This document shows positions 48,187 to 58,693 of a stretch of 64,000 nucleotides of DNA, piece by piece. The notes beneath the pieces are model-generated. The model was not told the origin of the DNA. It saw only the letters and a list, made by a program, of their open reading frames with translations, and did no database searches. A program made the translations under genes and the position numbers. Origin of the DNA: Zobellia uliginosa (lineage in GTDB: Bacteria > Bacteroidota > Bacteroidia > Flavobacteriales > Flavobacteriaceae); contig NZ_JAHKPY010000005.1 in the NCBI RefSeq assembly GCF_018860745.1, forward strand, positions 1-64,000, read 5' to 3'. Within the stretch, counting starts at the first letter, position 1. Every line of letters begins with the position of its first letter.

Positions 48187-48189
48187 ATT

Positions 48190-50805
48190 TTACTTCAAAT
48201 AGTCCTTAGCTTTGGACAAGGCCTCTTCTATACCTTCAGGTTTCTTACCGCCTGCCGTGGCAAAAAATGCTTGGCCACCACCACCACCTTGAATGAATTT
48301 ACCTAACTCCCTTACAATGGTACCGGCATTCAAATCTTTTGACGCCACCAATTCTTTTGAGATGTAGCAAGACAATAATGCTTTGCCATTTTGGACTGTA
48401 GCAAAAAGAAGAAACAAGTTATCCTTGTTCTGACCTATTTCAAAACTAAGATCTTTAATTCCAGAAGCGTCTAAATCTACTTTCTTGGCTAAAAACCGAA
48501 CACCGTTCACCTCTTTCAGCTCGTTTATTAAATCGCCTTTCAAATTCCTTGCTTTGTCTTTTAGAAGTTCTTCTACTTCTTTTTTTAATTTTGCATTTTC
48601 TTCCTGCAAATTAGATACCGCCTTAACCGTATCTTGAGGATTGTTCAACAGCCCTTTCATATCTAGAATAATCCTATCATTCTCATCATAGAAATCTTTG
48701 ACAGCATCAGAAGTAATTGCTTCAATTCTACGTATACCTGAAGCAACCGCACCTTCTGATTTAATTTTAAAGTGCCAGATATCCCCTGTATTCTTTACAT
48801 GGGTTCCGCCACAAAGTTCAATAGACTGCCCAAAACGAACTGTTCGTACCGTATCTCCGTATTTTTCACCAAAAAGAGCCATAGCCCCCTCTTTTAAAGC
48901 TTCTTCCATAGAAATGTTTCTATGTTCAACGAACGGTAACTGCCCCTCTATACGAGCATTAACAAAGCTTTCTACCTCACGTAACTCTTCTGGGGATACC
49001 TTAGAGAAATGAGAAAAATCAAATCGCAGATATTTAGAGTGCACCGCAGAACCTTTTTGTTCTACATGAGTACCTAATATCTCGCGCAAAGCTTGATGCA
49101 ACAAGTGTGTCGCCGTATGATTCGCCTGGGTCCTTTCCCGTTGCTTTTTATCTACTACCGCTTTAAATGTGCCGTTAATATCTGCGGGTAAGTTCTTGGT
49201 AAAGTGAATAATTTCACTGTTTTCTTTTTTAGTGTCTAAAATGTAAACCACATCTCCATTAGGTCTTTCCAAATAGCCCTTATCTCCTACTTGCCCTCCT
49301 CCTTCTGGATAAAATGGCGTTAAGTTAAACACCAATTGATATTGTTCTCCCGCTTTTTTAGAGGTTACTTTTCTATATTTAACCAACTTTACATTGGCCT
49401 CAAGCATATCATAACCAACGAATTCCTGTTTTAAATCATCAGAAATAGTTACCCAATCGTCCTTTGAAATCTCAGAAGCCTTTTTTGAACGGTTCTTCTG
49501 CTCTTGCATAGCCACTTCAAAACCATTCTCATCTAGGGCCAAACCTTTTTCAGAAAGAATAAGAGCGGTTAAATCTATTGGAAAACCATAGGTATCATAC
49601 AACTCAAAAGCCTTTCTACCATCCACTTCTTTTCCTTTTGCGTTGGCAATAACCTGATCTAAAAGAACAAGACCTTGCTCTAACGTTTTTAAGAAAGAAT
49701 ACTCTTCTTCCTTTATTACATTTTCAATAAGTTGGCGCTGCTCCTTTAACTCCGGAAAAGCATCGCCCATACTTTCGGTCAGCTCACTGACCAAACGATA
49801 CATAAAGGGTTCTTTTGTATTTAAAAAAGTAAAGCCATAACGAACGGCTCGTCTTAAAATACGTCTAATTACGTATCCTGCCCCCGTATTACTGGGCAAC
49901 TGACCATCTGCTATAGAAAACGATACAGCACGGATATGATCGGCTATTACACGAATAGCTATATCTGTCTCTTCATCTTTACCGTACTTACTATGTGTTA
50001 TGATTTCTATTTCACGAATAATAGGTTTAAAAACATCTGTGTCGTAGTTAGATTTTACATTTTGAAGTACCATGCATAAACGTTCAAAACCCATACCGGT
50101 ATCTACATGTTTTGCTGGTAACGGTTCTAATGTGCCATCTGCTTTACGGTTGTATTGCATGAAAACCAAATTCCATATTTCTACTACCTGCGGGTGGTCT
50201 TCATTTACTAACGATGCCCCGGATACCTTCGCCTTTTCTTCCGCAGAACGAATATCTACGTGAATCTCCGAACACGGTCCGCATGGGCCCTGATCGCCCA
50301 TTTCCCAGAAATTGTCCTTTTTATTACCTAATATAATCCGGTCTTCGGGTACAATGGCCTTCCATAAATCAAAAGCTTCCGTATCCAACGATAGGTTATC
50401 CGCATCTTTACTTCCTTCAAAAACGGACACATATAAACAATCCTTATCGATCTTAAGTACCTCTGTAAGCAACTCCCATGCCCACGAAATAGCCTCAGGT
50501 TTAAAATAATCCCCAAAACTCCAGTTCCCCAACATTTCAAACATGGTATGGTGGTAGGTATCCTTACCTACCTCCTCAAGGTCATTATGCTTACCGCTAA
50601 CACGCAAACATTTTTGACTGTCAACCACTCTTGGACTTTTAGCAACACTATTCCCCAAAAAGAACTCCTTAAATTGGTTCATACCCGCATTCGTGAACAT
50701 AAGTGTAGGATCATCTTTAATGACCATTGGCGCAGATGGCACTATTTTATGCTCTTTTTCTTTATAAAAATTTAAGAATTGAGATCGGATTTCCTTGGAA
50801 GTCAT
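48190..50805 (-). CDS. alaS: alanyl-tRNA synthetase
   Basis: 871 residues with full domain order: class II catalytic core ([16 protein letters not shown], then GCGPCSE-like [12 protein letters not shown]), tRNA-recognition domain (about 250-450), editing domain with [12 protein letters not shown] and [10 protein letters not shown], and a C-terminal DHHA1-type domain ([14 protein letters not shown]). It charges tRNA-Ala and hydrolyses mischarged Ser or Gly. It is divergent from the M23 peptidase gene. Confidence 0.97.
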   Translation of the reverse strand: MTSKEIRSQFLNFYKEKEHKIVPSAPMVIKDDPTLMFTNAGMNQFKEFFLGNSVAKSPRVVDSQKCLRVSGKHNDLEEVGKDTYHHTMFEMLGNWSFGDYFKPEAISWAWELLTEVLKIDKDCLYVSVFEGSKDADNLSLDTEAFDLWKAIVPEDRIILGNKKDNFWEMGDQGPCGPCSEIHVDIRSAEEKAKVSGASLVNEDHPQVVEIWNLVFMQYNRKADGTLEPLPAKHVDTGMGFERLCMVLQNVKSNYDTDVFKPIIREIEIITHSKYGKDEETDIAIRVIADHIRAVSFSIADGQLPSNTGAGYVIRRILRRAVRYGFTFLNTKEPFMYRLVSELTESMGDAFPELKEQRQLIENVIKEEEYSFLKTLEQGLVLLDQVIANAKGKEVDGRKAFELYDTYGFPIDLTALILSEKGLALDENGFEVAMQEQKNRSKKASEISKDDWVTISDDLKQEFVGYDMLEANVKLVKYRKVTSKKAGEQYQLVFNLTPFYPEGGGQVGDKGYLERPNGDVVYILDTKKENSEIIHFTKNLPADINGTFKAVVDKKQRERTQANHTATHLLHQALREILGTHVEQKGSAVHSKYLRFDFSHFSKVSPEELREVESFVNARIEGQLPFVEHRNISMEEALKEGAMALFGEKYGDTVRTVRFGQSIELCGGTHVKNTGDIWHFKIKSEGAVASGIRRIEAITSDAVKDFYDENDRIILDMKGLLNNPQDTVKAVSNLQEENAKLKKEVEELLKDKARNLKGDLINELKEVNGVRFLAKKVDLDASGIKDLSFEIGQNKDNLFLLFATVQNGKALLSCYISKELVASKDLNAGTIVRELGKFIQGGGGGQAFFATAGGKKPEGIEEALSKAKDYLK

Positions 50806-50855
50806 AGAGAATTATAAGGTTTTACAAAAATTAGCGTTTTAAAGGAAAGTATTTC

Positions 50856-50863
50856 TATATTTG
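50856..50863 (+). promoter_or_regulatory. -7 box upstream of M23 peptidase
   Basis: TATATTTG, an exact TAnnTTTG match, 43 bp before the ATG. No clear -33 TTG at the usual distance. Confidence 0.5.
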
Positions 50864-50906
50864 TTTATCCCGCTAAAACAGCACAAAAATAGGATAAAAT
50901 AGATAC

Positions 50907-51884
50907 ATGTCTAAGGTAAAGTATTATTACGATCCAGATACGCTGTCGTATCGCAAAATCGAAGCTAAAAAATCGAAGCGCTATCGCAATATAGCCCTGT
51001 TCTTTATAGGTTCCTTTCTTTTTGGGCTGATGTGTTTGGTTTTCTTAATGAATACCAACCTTATCAATACCCCAAGAGAACTTTCGCTTTCGCGGGAAGT
51101 AAAAAACTACGAGCTTCAGTTTGAACTATTAAATAGAAAAATGGGTCAGATCGAAGATGTTTTGGCCAATATTGAAGAACGGGACAACAATATTTACCGA
51201 TTATATTTTGAAGCAAACCCAATACCCGAGGAACAGCGTAGAGCTGGTTTTGGTGGTATTAACCGTTATAAATCCTTAGAGGGTTTCAATAACTCCGAAA
51301 TGGTCATTGCAACCACAAAACGTTTGGATATCATTAAAAAGCAAATGTCCATTCAATCTAAATCATTGGATGAAATCACTAAATTAGCGGAGGAAAAAGA
51401 AAAATTCTTAATGGCCATCCCGGCCATACAGCCGGTTACCAATGAAAGTCTTAAACGCATGGCTTCCGGATTTGGATGGCGTTCAGACCCATTTACAAAG
51501 GCACGTAAATTACATAGGGGAATGGATTTTTCCGCTCCAAAAGGCACACCGGTCTACGCACCTGGTGATGGCAAAGTTACGCGTGCGGATAACGGATCTT
51601 CTGGTTATGGCAAACACATTCGTATAAATCACGGTTACGGATATAAAACCCTATATGGGCATCTTAGCGAATACAATGTAAAGAAAGGTCAAAAAGTAAA
51701 GCGCGGAGATTTAATCGGTTTTGTAGGTAATACAGGTCGTTCAGAAGCACCACACTTACATTATGAGGTTTGGAAAGATGAGGAACGCATCAACCCAATA
51801 AACTTCTACTACGGCAGTTTAACCGCAGAAGAATTTGAAAACATGCTTAAATACGCAGCTCAAGAAAATCAATCTTTAGACTAA
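50907..51884 (+). CDS. M23-family (LytM) peptidoglycan endopeptidase
   Basis: 325 residues. An N-terminal cytoplasmic segment precedes one TM helix (about 29-49). A coiled-coil stalk (about 60-170) carries the C-terminal M23 domain. Zinc ligands are visible as H203 and D207 (HRGMDF) and H285 of HLHYEV, with H283 as the general base, so the enzyme should be active. The Flavobacteriia form resembles cell-division or envelope LytM proteins. The stop overlaps the MerR start by one base. Confidence 0.93.
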   Translation: MSKVKYYYDPDTLSYRKIEAKKSKRYRNIALFFIGSFLFGLMCLVFLMNTNLINTPRELSLSREVKNYELQFELLNRKMGQIEDVLANIEERDNNIYRLYFEANPIPEEQRRAGFGGINRYKSLEGFNNSEMVIATTKRLDIIKKQMSIQSKSLDEITKLAEEKEKFLMAIPAIQPVTNESLKRMASGFGWRSDPFTKARKLHRGMDFSAPKGTPVYAPGDGKVTRADNGSSGYGKHIRINHGYGYKTLYGHLSEYNVKKGQKVKRGDLIGFVGNTGRSEAPHLHYEVWKDEERINPINFYYGSLTAEEFENMLKYAAQENQSLD

Positions 51885-52213
51885 TGCAGATAGATCTCCC
51901 AGAAAAAAGGTACTATGGCATTGGCGAAGTCGCCAAGGCTTTTGACGTAAACACTTCCCTGATTCGTTTCTGGGAAAAAGAATTTGATGCGCTCAAGCCA
52001 AAGAAAAATGCGAAAGGCAATCGCAAATTCACTCCGCAGGACATAGACAACCTAAAACTCATTTATCACTTGGTAAAAGAGCGCGGCTTCACTTTAGACG
52101 GGGCAAAAACGCATCTAAAGGAGAACCGTCAAAAAACGCTCAACAACTTTGATATCATTGATAAATTAGAGCGCATAAAAGTAGAATTGACCAAAATCAA
52201 AGATCAACTGTAA
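51884..52213 (+). CDS. MerR-family transcriptional regulator
   Basis: 109 residues. The MerR winged helix-turn-helix starts at about 10 (YYGIGEVAKAFDVNTSLIRFWEKEF) and is followed by a short dimer helix. It lacks an effector domain beyond this. It is coupled to the M23 gene (TAATG), so it may regulate envelope genes or its own operon. Confidence 0.9.
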   Translation: MQIDLPEKRYYGIGEVAKAFDVNTSLIRFWEKEFDALKPKKNAKGNRKFTPQDIDNLKLIYHLVKERGFTLDGAKTHLKENRQKTLNNFDIIDKLERIKVELTKIKDQL

Positions 52214-52296
52214 CATTTTTGCCAGTTTACGGTCTAATAATCTGAATACACTTTTTTGCTTTATTAGCACATTAACCATAACCTAATATTTTTAAA

Positions 52297-52896
52297 ATGA
52301 AAAAAGGATTAATCGTACTCATTGTACTAGGAGTCATTGCCGTAGGTATATATCAATGGGCCGTAGGCTTTAACAATACCGCGGTAGAATTGGAAGCCAA
52401 TGCAAAAACTGCCTGGTCTAACGTAGAAAGTGCTTACCAGCGCAGAAACGACTTAATAGGCAACCTGGTAAAAACAGTACAAGGTGCTGCAGATTTTGAA
52501 CGTGGTACATTAACAGATGTTATTGAAGCCCGCGCAAAAGCAACCTCAACTACAATTGATGCCAACAACTTGACCCCAGAAAATATGGCCAATTTTCAAC
52601 AGGCACAAAGCGGACTTACAGGTGCTTTAAGTAAATTGATGGTGGTTGTTGAACGCTACCCTGACCTTAAGGCGAACCAAAATTTTCTAGAGCTTCAGGC
52701 GCAATTAGAAGGTACGGAGAACCGTATTAACGTAGAGCGCAACAAGTTTAATGAAACGGTTAACATTTACGATATACATATTTCCAAGTTTCCAGGTTCG
52801 TTCTTGGCAGGCATATTCGGATTTGAAGATATGGCCCGCTACAAAGCAGATGCAGGTTCTGAAAACGCTCCTGATGTAGAATTTGATTTTAAGTAG
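52297..52896 (+). CDS. LemA-family protein
   Basis: 199 residues. One N-terminal TM helix (LIVLIVLGVIAVGIYQWAVG) is followed by a helical bundle with LemA markers (TAWSNVESAYQRRNDLIGNL and ENRINVERNKFNE). LemA proteins are membrane anchored, with the bulk exposed outside the cytoplasm. It is the first gene of a three-gene operon with two TPM proteins. Confidence 0.93.
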   Translation: MKKGLIVLIVLGVIAVGIYQWAVGFNNTAVELEANAKTAWSNVESAYQRRNDLIGNLVKTVQGAADFERGTLTDVIEARAKATSTTIDANNLTPENMANFQQAQSGLTGALSKLMVVVERYPDLKANQNFLELQAQLEGTENRINVERNKFNETVNIYDIHISKFPGSFLAGIFGFEDMARYKADAGSENAPDVEFDFK

Positions 52897-52899
52897 AAT

Positions 52900-53337
52900 A
52901 TGTCAAGAGTAGAAGCATTTTTAACGGCAGAAGAAGAGCAAGAAATTGTTTCGGCTATTCATGTAGCCGAAAAAAACACTTCTGGTGAAATCAGGGTTCA
53001 TATTGAACCTCACACCCGCTTGGAGCCTATTGAAAGAGCTAAAGAAGTGTTTCTACTCTTAAAAATGGAAAATACCAAAGAAGCTAACGGTGTCTTGATT
53101 TACGTAGCAGTAAACGATAGAAAATTTTCCATATTCGGAGATAGCGGTATCAACAAAGTGGTACCCGATAATTTTTGGGACACTACCAAAAATGTAATTC
53201 AAGACCAATTTAAAAAGGGAAACTTCAAACAAGGTATAATAGACGGCATATTAAAAGCCGGAAAGGAACTGCAAGCCCATTTTCCTTGGGAGCACGGTGA
53301 TAAAAATGAACTTAGCGATGAAGTATCTAAAGGGTAG
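52900..53337 (+). CDS. TPM-domain protein, soluble
   Basis: 145 residues, no signal peptide. The TPM domain covers most of the protein (IVSAIHVAEKNTSGEIRVHIEP, then KFSIFGDSGI). It begins 3 bp after lemA and overlaps the next TPM gene, whose ATG lies inside it. A TPM pair, one soluble and one membrane anchored, with LemA is a common arrangement in the phylum. Confidence 0.9.
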   Translation: MSRVEAFLTAEEEQEIVSAIHVAEKNTSGEIRVHIEPHTRLEPIERAKEVFLLLKMENTKEANGVLIYVAVNDRKFSIFGDSGINKVVPDNFWDTTKNVIQDQFKKGNFKQGIIDGILKAGKELQAHFPWEHGDKNELSDEVSKG

Positions 53338-54115
53338 TCTACTTACAATCTTACTCTTTTGCTTTACTCTGGTTACGGCTCAGTATCAAATTCCCGATAA
53401 GCCGAAACTAGAGACAAGTGTCTATGATTATATTAATCTTTTAAGCTCTGGTCAAAAACAGAAATTAGAGCAAAAATTGATTCGCTACTCAGACAGTACC
53501 TCTACGCAAATAGTTATTGCCATCATTAGTTCTACAGAAGGTGAAAACATCAATTTCTTAGGTGCACAATGGGGAGATAAATGGGGAATTGGTCAGGCCG
53601 ATAAAGACAACGGCATCCTAGTACTTTTAGCTAGAGATGACCGAAGGATAGCCATAAATACAGGTTACGGTGTAGAATCTAGACTTACAGACGCCCTATC
53701 CCGTAGAATTATTGATCAGGCTATTCTACCTAAATTTAAACAAAACGATTATTACGGAGGATTAAACGCCGGTTCCGATGCTATTTTTCAAGCCCTGAAC
53801 GGCGAGTTTACAGAAGACCGTTCTTTTGACAATGGCGGCGGCTTTCCCATTGGCAAATTCCTACCCTTTATCATCTTCTTTATTATTTTAATGATTTTAT
53901 CAAATCGTAACAAACGCGGTGGCGGAGGCAACAACGGAGGTAAGCGCGGTCGTGGATTGGACCTTTGGGACATTATCATTCTAAGCAATATGGGCCGTAG
54001 TGGTGGTTCCGGAAGCTTTGGAGGTGGTGGCTTTGGAGGAGGTTCCGGTGGCGGATTTGGCGGAGGCTTCGGAGGCGGCGGTTTTGGCGGCGGCGGCGCA
54101 TCTGGTGGATGGTAA
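53318..54115 (+). CDS. TPM-domain protein with Gly-rich C-terminus (YgcG-like)
   Basis: About 265 residues; I chose the ATG at 53318, which starts a signal peptide (MKYLKGSLLTILLFCFTLVTAQ), over the upstream ATG. The TPM domain (about 30-150; STQIVIAIISST, then GIGQADKDNGILVLLARDDRRIAI) is followed by one TM helix (about 170-188) and a very Gly-rich, Phe/Ser-containing tail, typical of YgcG proteins. It overlaps the preceding gene by 20 bp. Confidence 0.92.
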   Translation: MKYLKGSLLTILLFCFTLVTAQYQIPDKPKLETSVYDYINLLSSGQKQKLEQKLIRYSDSTSTQIVIAIISSTEGENINFLGAQWGDKWGIGQADKDNGILVLLARDDRRIAINTGYGVESRLTDALSRRIIDQAILPKFKQNDYYGGLNAGSDAIFQALNGEFTEDRSFDNGGGFPIGKFLPFIIFFIILMILSNRNKRGGGGNNGGKRGRGLDLWDIIILSNMGRSGGSGSFGGGGFGGGSGGGFGGGFGGGGFGGGGASGGW

Positions 54116-54183
54116 CACTTTAAGAATCGCAGCTTGGTTAGACGCAACCATTTTTCCTAAAAACATCTTACAAGAAAATCGCT

Positions 54184-54651
54184 ATGAAGAAGTTACTTTT
54201 TGCTATACCCCTATTTTTAATTCTTTCGATGTGTACATCTGATGATGTAACGGATTATGATTGTTCCGCAGTGACTTGCGCACCTAATTTCTCTAATCTA
54301 TACTTAGAGCTTATAGATAATGAAAGCGGTGAAAATCTCCTAGCAAACGAAACTTATCCCACTTCCGATATTACAATATCGGGAAATGAAACTATAGAAT
54401 TTTCAATTCAAGTTGTATCCGAAAAATCAGTTTTGACCCTTTCCGATTCCGAATGAGATACTGGAACCTATGATTATGTTTTATCTATTGGAAATGAAAA
54501 TAGTCTTGACCTAACTTTAAAATTAGAACGGTCAGGCGGTGAAGGTTGCTGCTCAAACACCCTTTTGCTAGATTCTTTTGAGATTGATGGAAAAGTTCAA
54601 GAAGAAGATACATATCTAACATATAAAATCCCTATAAATAACATAGACTAG
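54184..54651 (+). pseudogene. lipoprotein gene interrupted by an in-frame TGA
   Basis: An intact start and lipoprotein signal (lipobox SMC) open a frame that meets TGA at 54454-54456 after 90 codons. The same frame then continues without a stop to TAG at 54649-54651, and the translated second part (DTGTYDYVLSIGNENSLDL, GGEGCCSNTLLLDSFEIDG) looks like normal protein. A single substitution of a Gly or Arg codon would explain it. A sequencing error is possible. No family is recognised. The full protein would be 155 residues including the stop position. Confidence 0.75.
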
Positions 54652-54710
54652 TCTAAATTACTTATAGGGATAATAATGCTTACGAAGAAAATGGAAGTTT
54701 AAAACTTCAC

Positions 54711-56015
54711 TTACTTCTTTCTCATGTAAATAGTTACAGGGACCCCTGTGAAATCAAAATTTTCTCTCAATTTGTTCTCTAAAAATCTTTTGTACGGCTC
54801 ACGAACATACTGCGGTAAATTGCAAAAGAATGCAAACTGCGGATAGTTGGTAGGTAGCTGAGTAATATACTTGATTTTAACGTATTTATCCTTATACGCC
54901 GGTGGCGGCGTACGCTCAATAACGGATAACATAACATCATTAAGCTGACGCGTTTTTATTTTCTTGGAACGACGTTGATACACCTCAACAGCTGTTTCAA
55001 TAGCTTTATAGATACGTTGCTTGGTTAATGCGGATACAAACAGAATAGGAACATCTACAAAAGGCTCCATAGCTTTTTGAATGCGTTGGGTATACTGCTT
55101 CATTGTATTGGTCTCCTTGTCCTCTATTAAATCCCACTTGTTCACCAAAACAACAATACCCTTATTGTTTCTTTGAGCCAACCAGAAGATATTCTCTACT
55201 TGACCATCAAACCCACGAGTGGCATCGAACATCAAAATACAAACATCACAATGTTCAATAGCACGCACGGAACGCATTACGGAGTAAAACTCCAGATCTT
55301 CCTTTACCTTGGCCTTCCTCCTGATACCTGCCGTATCAACAATATTGAATTCAAAGCCAAAACGGTTGTATTTAGTGTCAATACTATCTCTTGTGGTACC
55401 GGCTATATCAGTAACAATATATCGGTCTTCACCAATAAGCGCATTTATAAATGATGATTTACCGGCATTTGGCCTCCCTACTACAGCAAATCTTGGCAAC
55501 TCGCTTTCTTCTTTTTCTTTCTCTGGAAGTACTTTGACCAGATCATCCAGCAAATCACCGGTGCCACTACCATTTACACTAGATAGCGTATAGTAGTCTC
55601 CTAACCCTAGAGCGTAAAACTCAACCGCATCTTCGGCACGTTTGGCATTGTCCACTTTATTGACCACTAAGAAAACTGGTTTTTTAACCCTGCGTAGCAA
55701 TTTGGCTACATCCTCATCCATTCCGGTAATACCACTTTCTACATCTACCATAAAGATAATGGCATCAGCTTCATCAATGGCAAGCTCTACCTGTTTATCT
55801 ATTTCCTGCTCAAAAACATCATCACTACCTTGTACGTAACCACCCGTATCTATCAACGAAAACTCTTTTCCGTTCCAATCACTTTTTCCGTAATGACGGT
55901 CACGCGTAACCCCACTAACAGCATCGGTAATAGCTTCTCTTCTTTGAATCAATCGATTGAAAAACGTTGATTTTCCCACATTTGGCCTCCCTACAACGGC
56001 AACAATAGCACTCAT
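54711..56015 (-). CDS. der: ribosome-associated GTPase Der (EngA)
   Basis: 434 residues. Two GTPase domains in tandem: P-loops [14 protein letters not shown] (about 8) and [14 protein letters not shown] (about 180), each with a DTGG/DTAG motif and NKVD/NKWD. A C-terminal KH-like domain ends the protein. It is needed for 50S ribosome assembly. A TATTTTTG box lies at 56040-56033. era is encoded nearby on the same strand. Confidence 0.97.
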   Translation of the reverse strand: MSAIVAVVGRPNVGKSTFFNRLIQRREAITDAVSGVTRDRHYGKSDWNGKEFSLIDTGGYVQGSDDVFEQEIDKQVELAIDEADAIIFMVDVESGITGMDEDVAKLLRRVKKPVFLVVNKVDNAKRAEDAVEFYALGLGDYYTLSSVNGSGTGDLLDDLVKVLPEKEKEESELPRFAVVGRPNAGKSSFINALIGEDRYIVTDIAGTTRDSIDTKYNRFGFEFNIVDTAGIRRKAKVKEDLEFYSVMRSVRAIEHCDVCILMFDATRGFDGQVENIFWLAQRNNKGIVVLVNKWDLIEDKETNTMKQYTQRIQKAMEPFVDVPILFVSALTKQRIYKAIETAVEVYQRRSKKIKTRQLNDVMLSVIERTPPPAYKDKYVKIKYITQLPTNYPQFAFFCNLPQYVREPYKRFLENKLRENFDFTGVPVTIYMRKK

Positions 56016-56032
56016 ACTTCCTAAATTTGCTG

Positions 56033-56040
56033 CAAAAATA
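56033..56040 (-). promoter_or_regulatory. -7 box of der
   Basis: TATTTTTG on the minus strand, 17 bp before the ATG. Confidence 0.4.
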
Positions 56041-56097
56041 GTATTAATCCCGATGCTATCGTAATTCTAAACAACTAATCGTAAGTAAATTAAAAAG

Positions 56098-56134
56098 AGA
56101 ATCCCCGAATCTCATACTGAGATTTGGGGATTTA
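56098..56134 (-). terminator. terminator of the propeller lipoprotein gene
   Basis: A stem of about 15 bp with one mismatch (56100-56114 with 56118-56132). It is followed on the minus strand by a T-rich run. Confidence 0.75.
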
Positions 56135-56158
56135 CATATTTTAATCTTCTAGAACCAA

Positions 56159-57691
56159 CTATCTTATCTCATAAATAGAAACTGTATTGGATACCTCATT
56201 GGTAATTACCAAAAGATTTTCTCCGTTAGGCGATTCATCTGCCGGTATTACCAAAAGACCTTCTGGGGCAACATCTTGTGTATTGAAAATCCACTTTAGA
56301 AATTCAGGAGCAGATGGGTTGGTAATGTCATACACCATAGCACCTCCGGTTCTCTCAAGACCTACGAACAATAAGGTAGACTCTCCTATTTTTAATGTAG
56401 TTACGGACTCTGGTTCCGCCCCTTTATCATCACTTCTATCATCTGCCTCACCTTCATCGTTATTGAATAAAGCTGGAGCAATTTCCAATGTTTTTCTTCC
56501 AATTTCATCTCCACTGTCATAAACGATCTGCCCTTGAGGACTCCAAATAGTGAACGAACGAGCTCCGTAGGAGTAGATTTTATCAAAGTCTCCATCGCCA
56601 TCCGTATCGCCATTTGCTGTTGTTGTCTTCAAACGACCCAAGTTTTCATCTGCCTGAAGTTCTTCTGCATTAGGGAAAGCCGTTGCATCCAATTCCAAAT
56701 CTTTTACCCTTTCTTCCTCGGAGTATCCATCATAATCACGAGAATCTCCTTCATTGGCAGAAATGATGTAACCTGCACCACCTATTTTAGCATAGGTAAT
56801 AGCATCCGGCATATAGAAGCCAAGAACGGGCCAAGTCTGGAAATTCCCTACCATATCATCCTTATTACTGGCATCTATAGCATTTTCAACAAGAGAATGG
56901 TCTTTAACACCCAATCCAAAAACATCCGTTAAGGTCATTGTAGTTAAATCAACCACGGCCATACCATTATTTTCCTGTAAACTGATGTATGCATATTTAC
57001 TATCATCGGAAATAGCTACATATTCTGGCTCTATATCTTGTGCCACGGACGCATTAGGCCCAAAAACCCGGAAGTCGTTTCCGATAACTTGCCCATTATA
57101 ATTGGTAAAAAACAAGGTGTTCACTTCATTATTCTCTACATCGATTACGGAAATGGATCCTTCTGGATCTACTGTATAATCATCATTTGGCTCCCCTTCA
57201 TTAGCGGCAACAATATATCTTCCATTAGGACTAAAAGCAACCATATCCGGTAATGCCCCCGCCGGATACGAATTGGCCAATGTCATAGTGGCCGTATCAT
57301 AAACTTCAACTGTACCATCTGCTTGCTTGTTCTCGTTCTCTACAGCGATAGCCAAAAGTCCATCATGAACCGCTACACTATTTGGAATACCGCTTAAAGC
57401 GATAGATGCTTGTTTTGACGGGACAGAAGGTTGATTGATGTCCCAAACGGAAACTTCACCTTCAACAGGATTTACTACGAATAGTTTGCCGGTCTTGGCA
57501 TCGTAAGCACTGATCTCAGCAAAACCCTCATCACCGGAACCATTTACAAACCCACCTATTTTTGTAAAGGTAAGTTCTGACGGATTTACGATTTCATCTT
57601 CAATTGGGTGACCTACTACATCTTCTAGCTTTTCGCAAGAAAAAATAGCCAATGCAATAAGAATAAGCGGAATACTTTTATAATTTTTCAT
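56159..57691 (-). CDS. secreted beta-propeller lipoprotein (choice-of-anchor I type)
   Basis: About 510 residues; the ATG at 57691 begins a lipoprotein signal (MKNYKSIPLILIALAIFSC). The mature protein has repeated propeller strands (GKLFVVNPVEGEVSVWDIN, FSPNGRYIVAANEGEPNDDY, YAYISLQENNGMAVVDL). ANEGD and ANEGE segments match the 'choice-of-anchor I' family, related to secreted phosphatase-like and surface-layer propellers. It is a stand-alone gene with a good terminator. Confidence 0.88.
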   Translation of the reverse strand: MKNYKSIPLILIALAIFSCEKLEDVVGHPIEDEIVNPSELTFTKIGGFVNGSGDEGFAEISAYDAKTGKLFVVNPVEGEVSVWDINQPSVPSKQASIALSGIPNSVAVHDGLLAIAVENENKQADGTVEVYDTATMTLANSYPAGALPDMVAFSPNGRYIVAANEGEPNDDYTVDPEGSISVIDVENNEVNTLFFTNYNGQVIGNDFRVFGPNASVAQDIEPEYVAISDDSKYAYISLQENNGMAVVDLTTMTLTDVFGLGVKDHSLVENAIDASNKDDMVGNFQTWPVLGFYMPDAITYAKIGGAGYIISANEGDSRDYDGYSEEERVKDLELDATAFPNAEELQADENLGRLKTTTANGDTDGDGDFDKIYSYGARSFTIWSPQGQIVYDSGDEIGRKTLEIAPALFNNDEGEADDRSDDKGAEPESVTTLKIGESTLLFVGLERTGGAMVYDITNPSAPEFLKWIFNTQDVAPEGLLVIPADESPNGENLLVITNEVSNTVSIYEIR

Positions 57692-57797
57692 CTTCAGGTT
57701 GATTATTGATCGCCAAAGATGAAATTTCAAGGTCACTTAAAGGTTAGCTTAAGAATAACCAAAGATTATTAGAACGCAACCAAATTGTTAACTGCTT

Positions 57798-58682
57798 TTA
57801 GTTATTGTAACCAAACCGTTTTAATTGGCGGGCATCACTACGCCAATTCTTATTGACTTTCACATAAAGTTCTAAATGTACTTGCTTGCCAAAAAACTTT
57901 TCAAGGTCTTTACGGGACTCTACCCCTACTCTTTTTAACGCACTGCCTTTATGACCAATAATGATTCCTTTTTGAGAATCACGCTCTACCATTATAACCG
58001 ATCGCATTCTAATGATATCCTCATCTTCAAAAAACTCTTCGGTCTCGATTTCTACGGAGTACGGAATTTCCTTTTTGTAATACATTAAGATTTTTTCCCT
58101 AATATTCTCATTTACAAAAAACCGCTCAGGCTTATCCGTAAGTTGGTCTTTGGGATAATACGCCGGTGCTTCGGGAAGTAATTCTATAATACGTTCAAAA
58201 ATATTCTTGATATTGAAATTGGATAAAGCCGAAATTGGGTGCAACTCTACCGTAGGTAGCATTTCTTGCCAGTACTGTACTTGCTCCTCCAGCAATTCCT
58301 GTGTTGCCGTATCCACTTTATTCAATAATAACAGAACGGGGATTTTGCTATTTCTTATTTTTTCGAAGAAAGCTTCGTCCTTCAGGGCCTTTTCTCCTAT
58401 CTCTACCATGTACAAAAGCACATCTGCATCTTCAAAAGCGGACTTCACAAAATTCATCATAGAAGATTGCAGTTCATAGGCCGGTTTAATAATTCCCGGA
58501 GTATCGGAAAGTATCACCTGAAAATCATCGCCATTTACAATACCCAGAATACGATGTCTTGTGGTCTGTGCCTTTGACGTGATTATAGATAGCTTTTCAC
58601 CAACAAAAGCGTTCATTAAAGTAGATTTCCCCACGTTGGGATTACCTATAATATTTACAAATCCTGCCTTGTGATTATCCAT
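57798..58682 (-). CDS. era: GTPase Era
   Basis: 294 residues. GTPase motifs are GNPNVGKSTLMNAF (about 12), DTPGI and NKVD. The C-terminal KH domain (about 200-290) binds the 3' end of 16S rRNA (GIIIGHKGSALKRVG). It supports 30S maturation. It is 11 bp downstream of the SpoU methyltransferase gene on the same strand, probably one operon. Confidence 0.97.
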   Translation of the reverse strand: MDNHKAGFVNIIGNPNVGKSTLMNAFVGEKLSIITSKAQTTRHRILGIVNGDDFQVILSDTPGIIKPAYELQSSMMNFVKSAFEDADVLLYMVEIGEKALKDEAFFEKIRNSKIPVLLLLNKVDTATQELLEEQVQYWQEMLPTVELHPISALSNFNIKNIFERIIELLPEAPAYYPKDQLTDKPERFFVNENIREKILMYYKKEIPYSVEIETEEFFEDEDIIRMRSVIMVERDSQKGIIIGHKGSALKRVGVESRKDLEKFFGKQVHLELYVKVNKNWRSDARQLKRFGYNN

Positions 58683-58693
58683 GTTTCTTTCTT

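Noticed and set aside
53788-54147. Pro-rich minus-strand frame opposite the Gly-rich tail of the TPM protein
   Set aside because: Gly codons on one strand read as Pro on the other; no independent evidence.
54454-54456. TGA read as selenocysteine
   Set aside because: No SECIS-like structure or selenocysteine genes visible, and the flanking residues do not suggest a redox site; a nonsense mutation is simpler.
57736-57755. GCTAACCTT upstream of the propeller lipoprotein gene
   Set aside because: One mismatch in the core and no AACATWAA at 14-16 nt.
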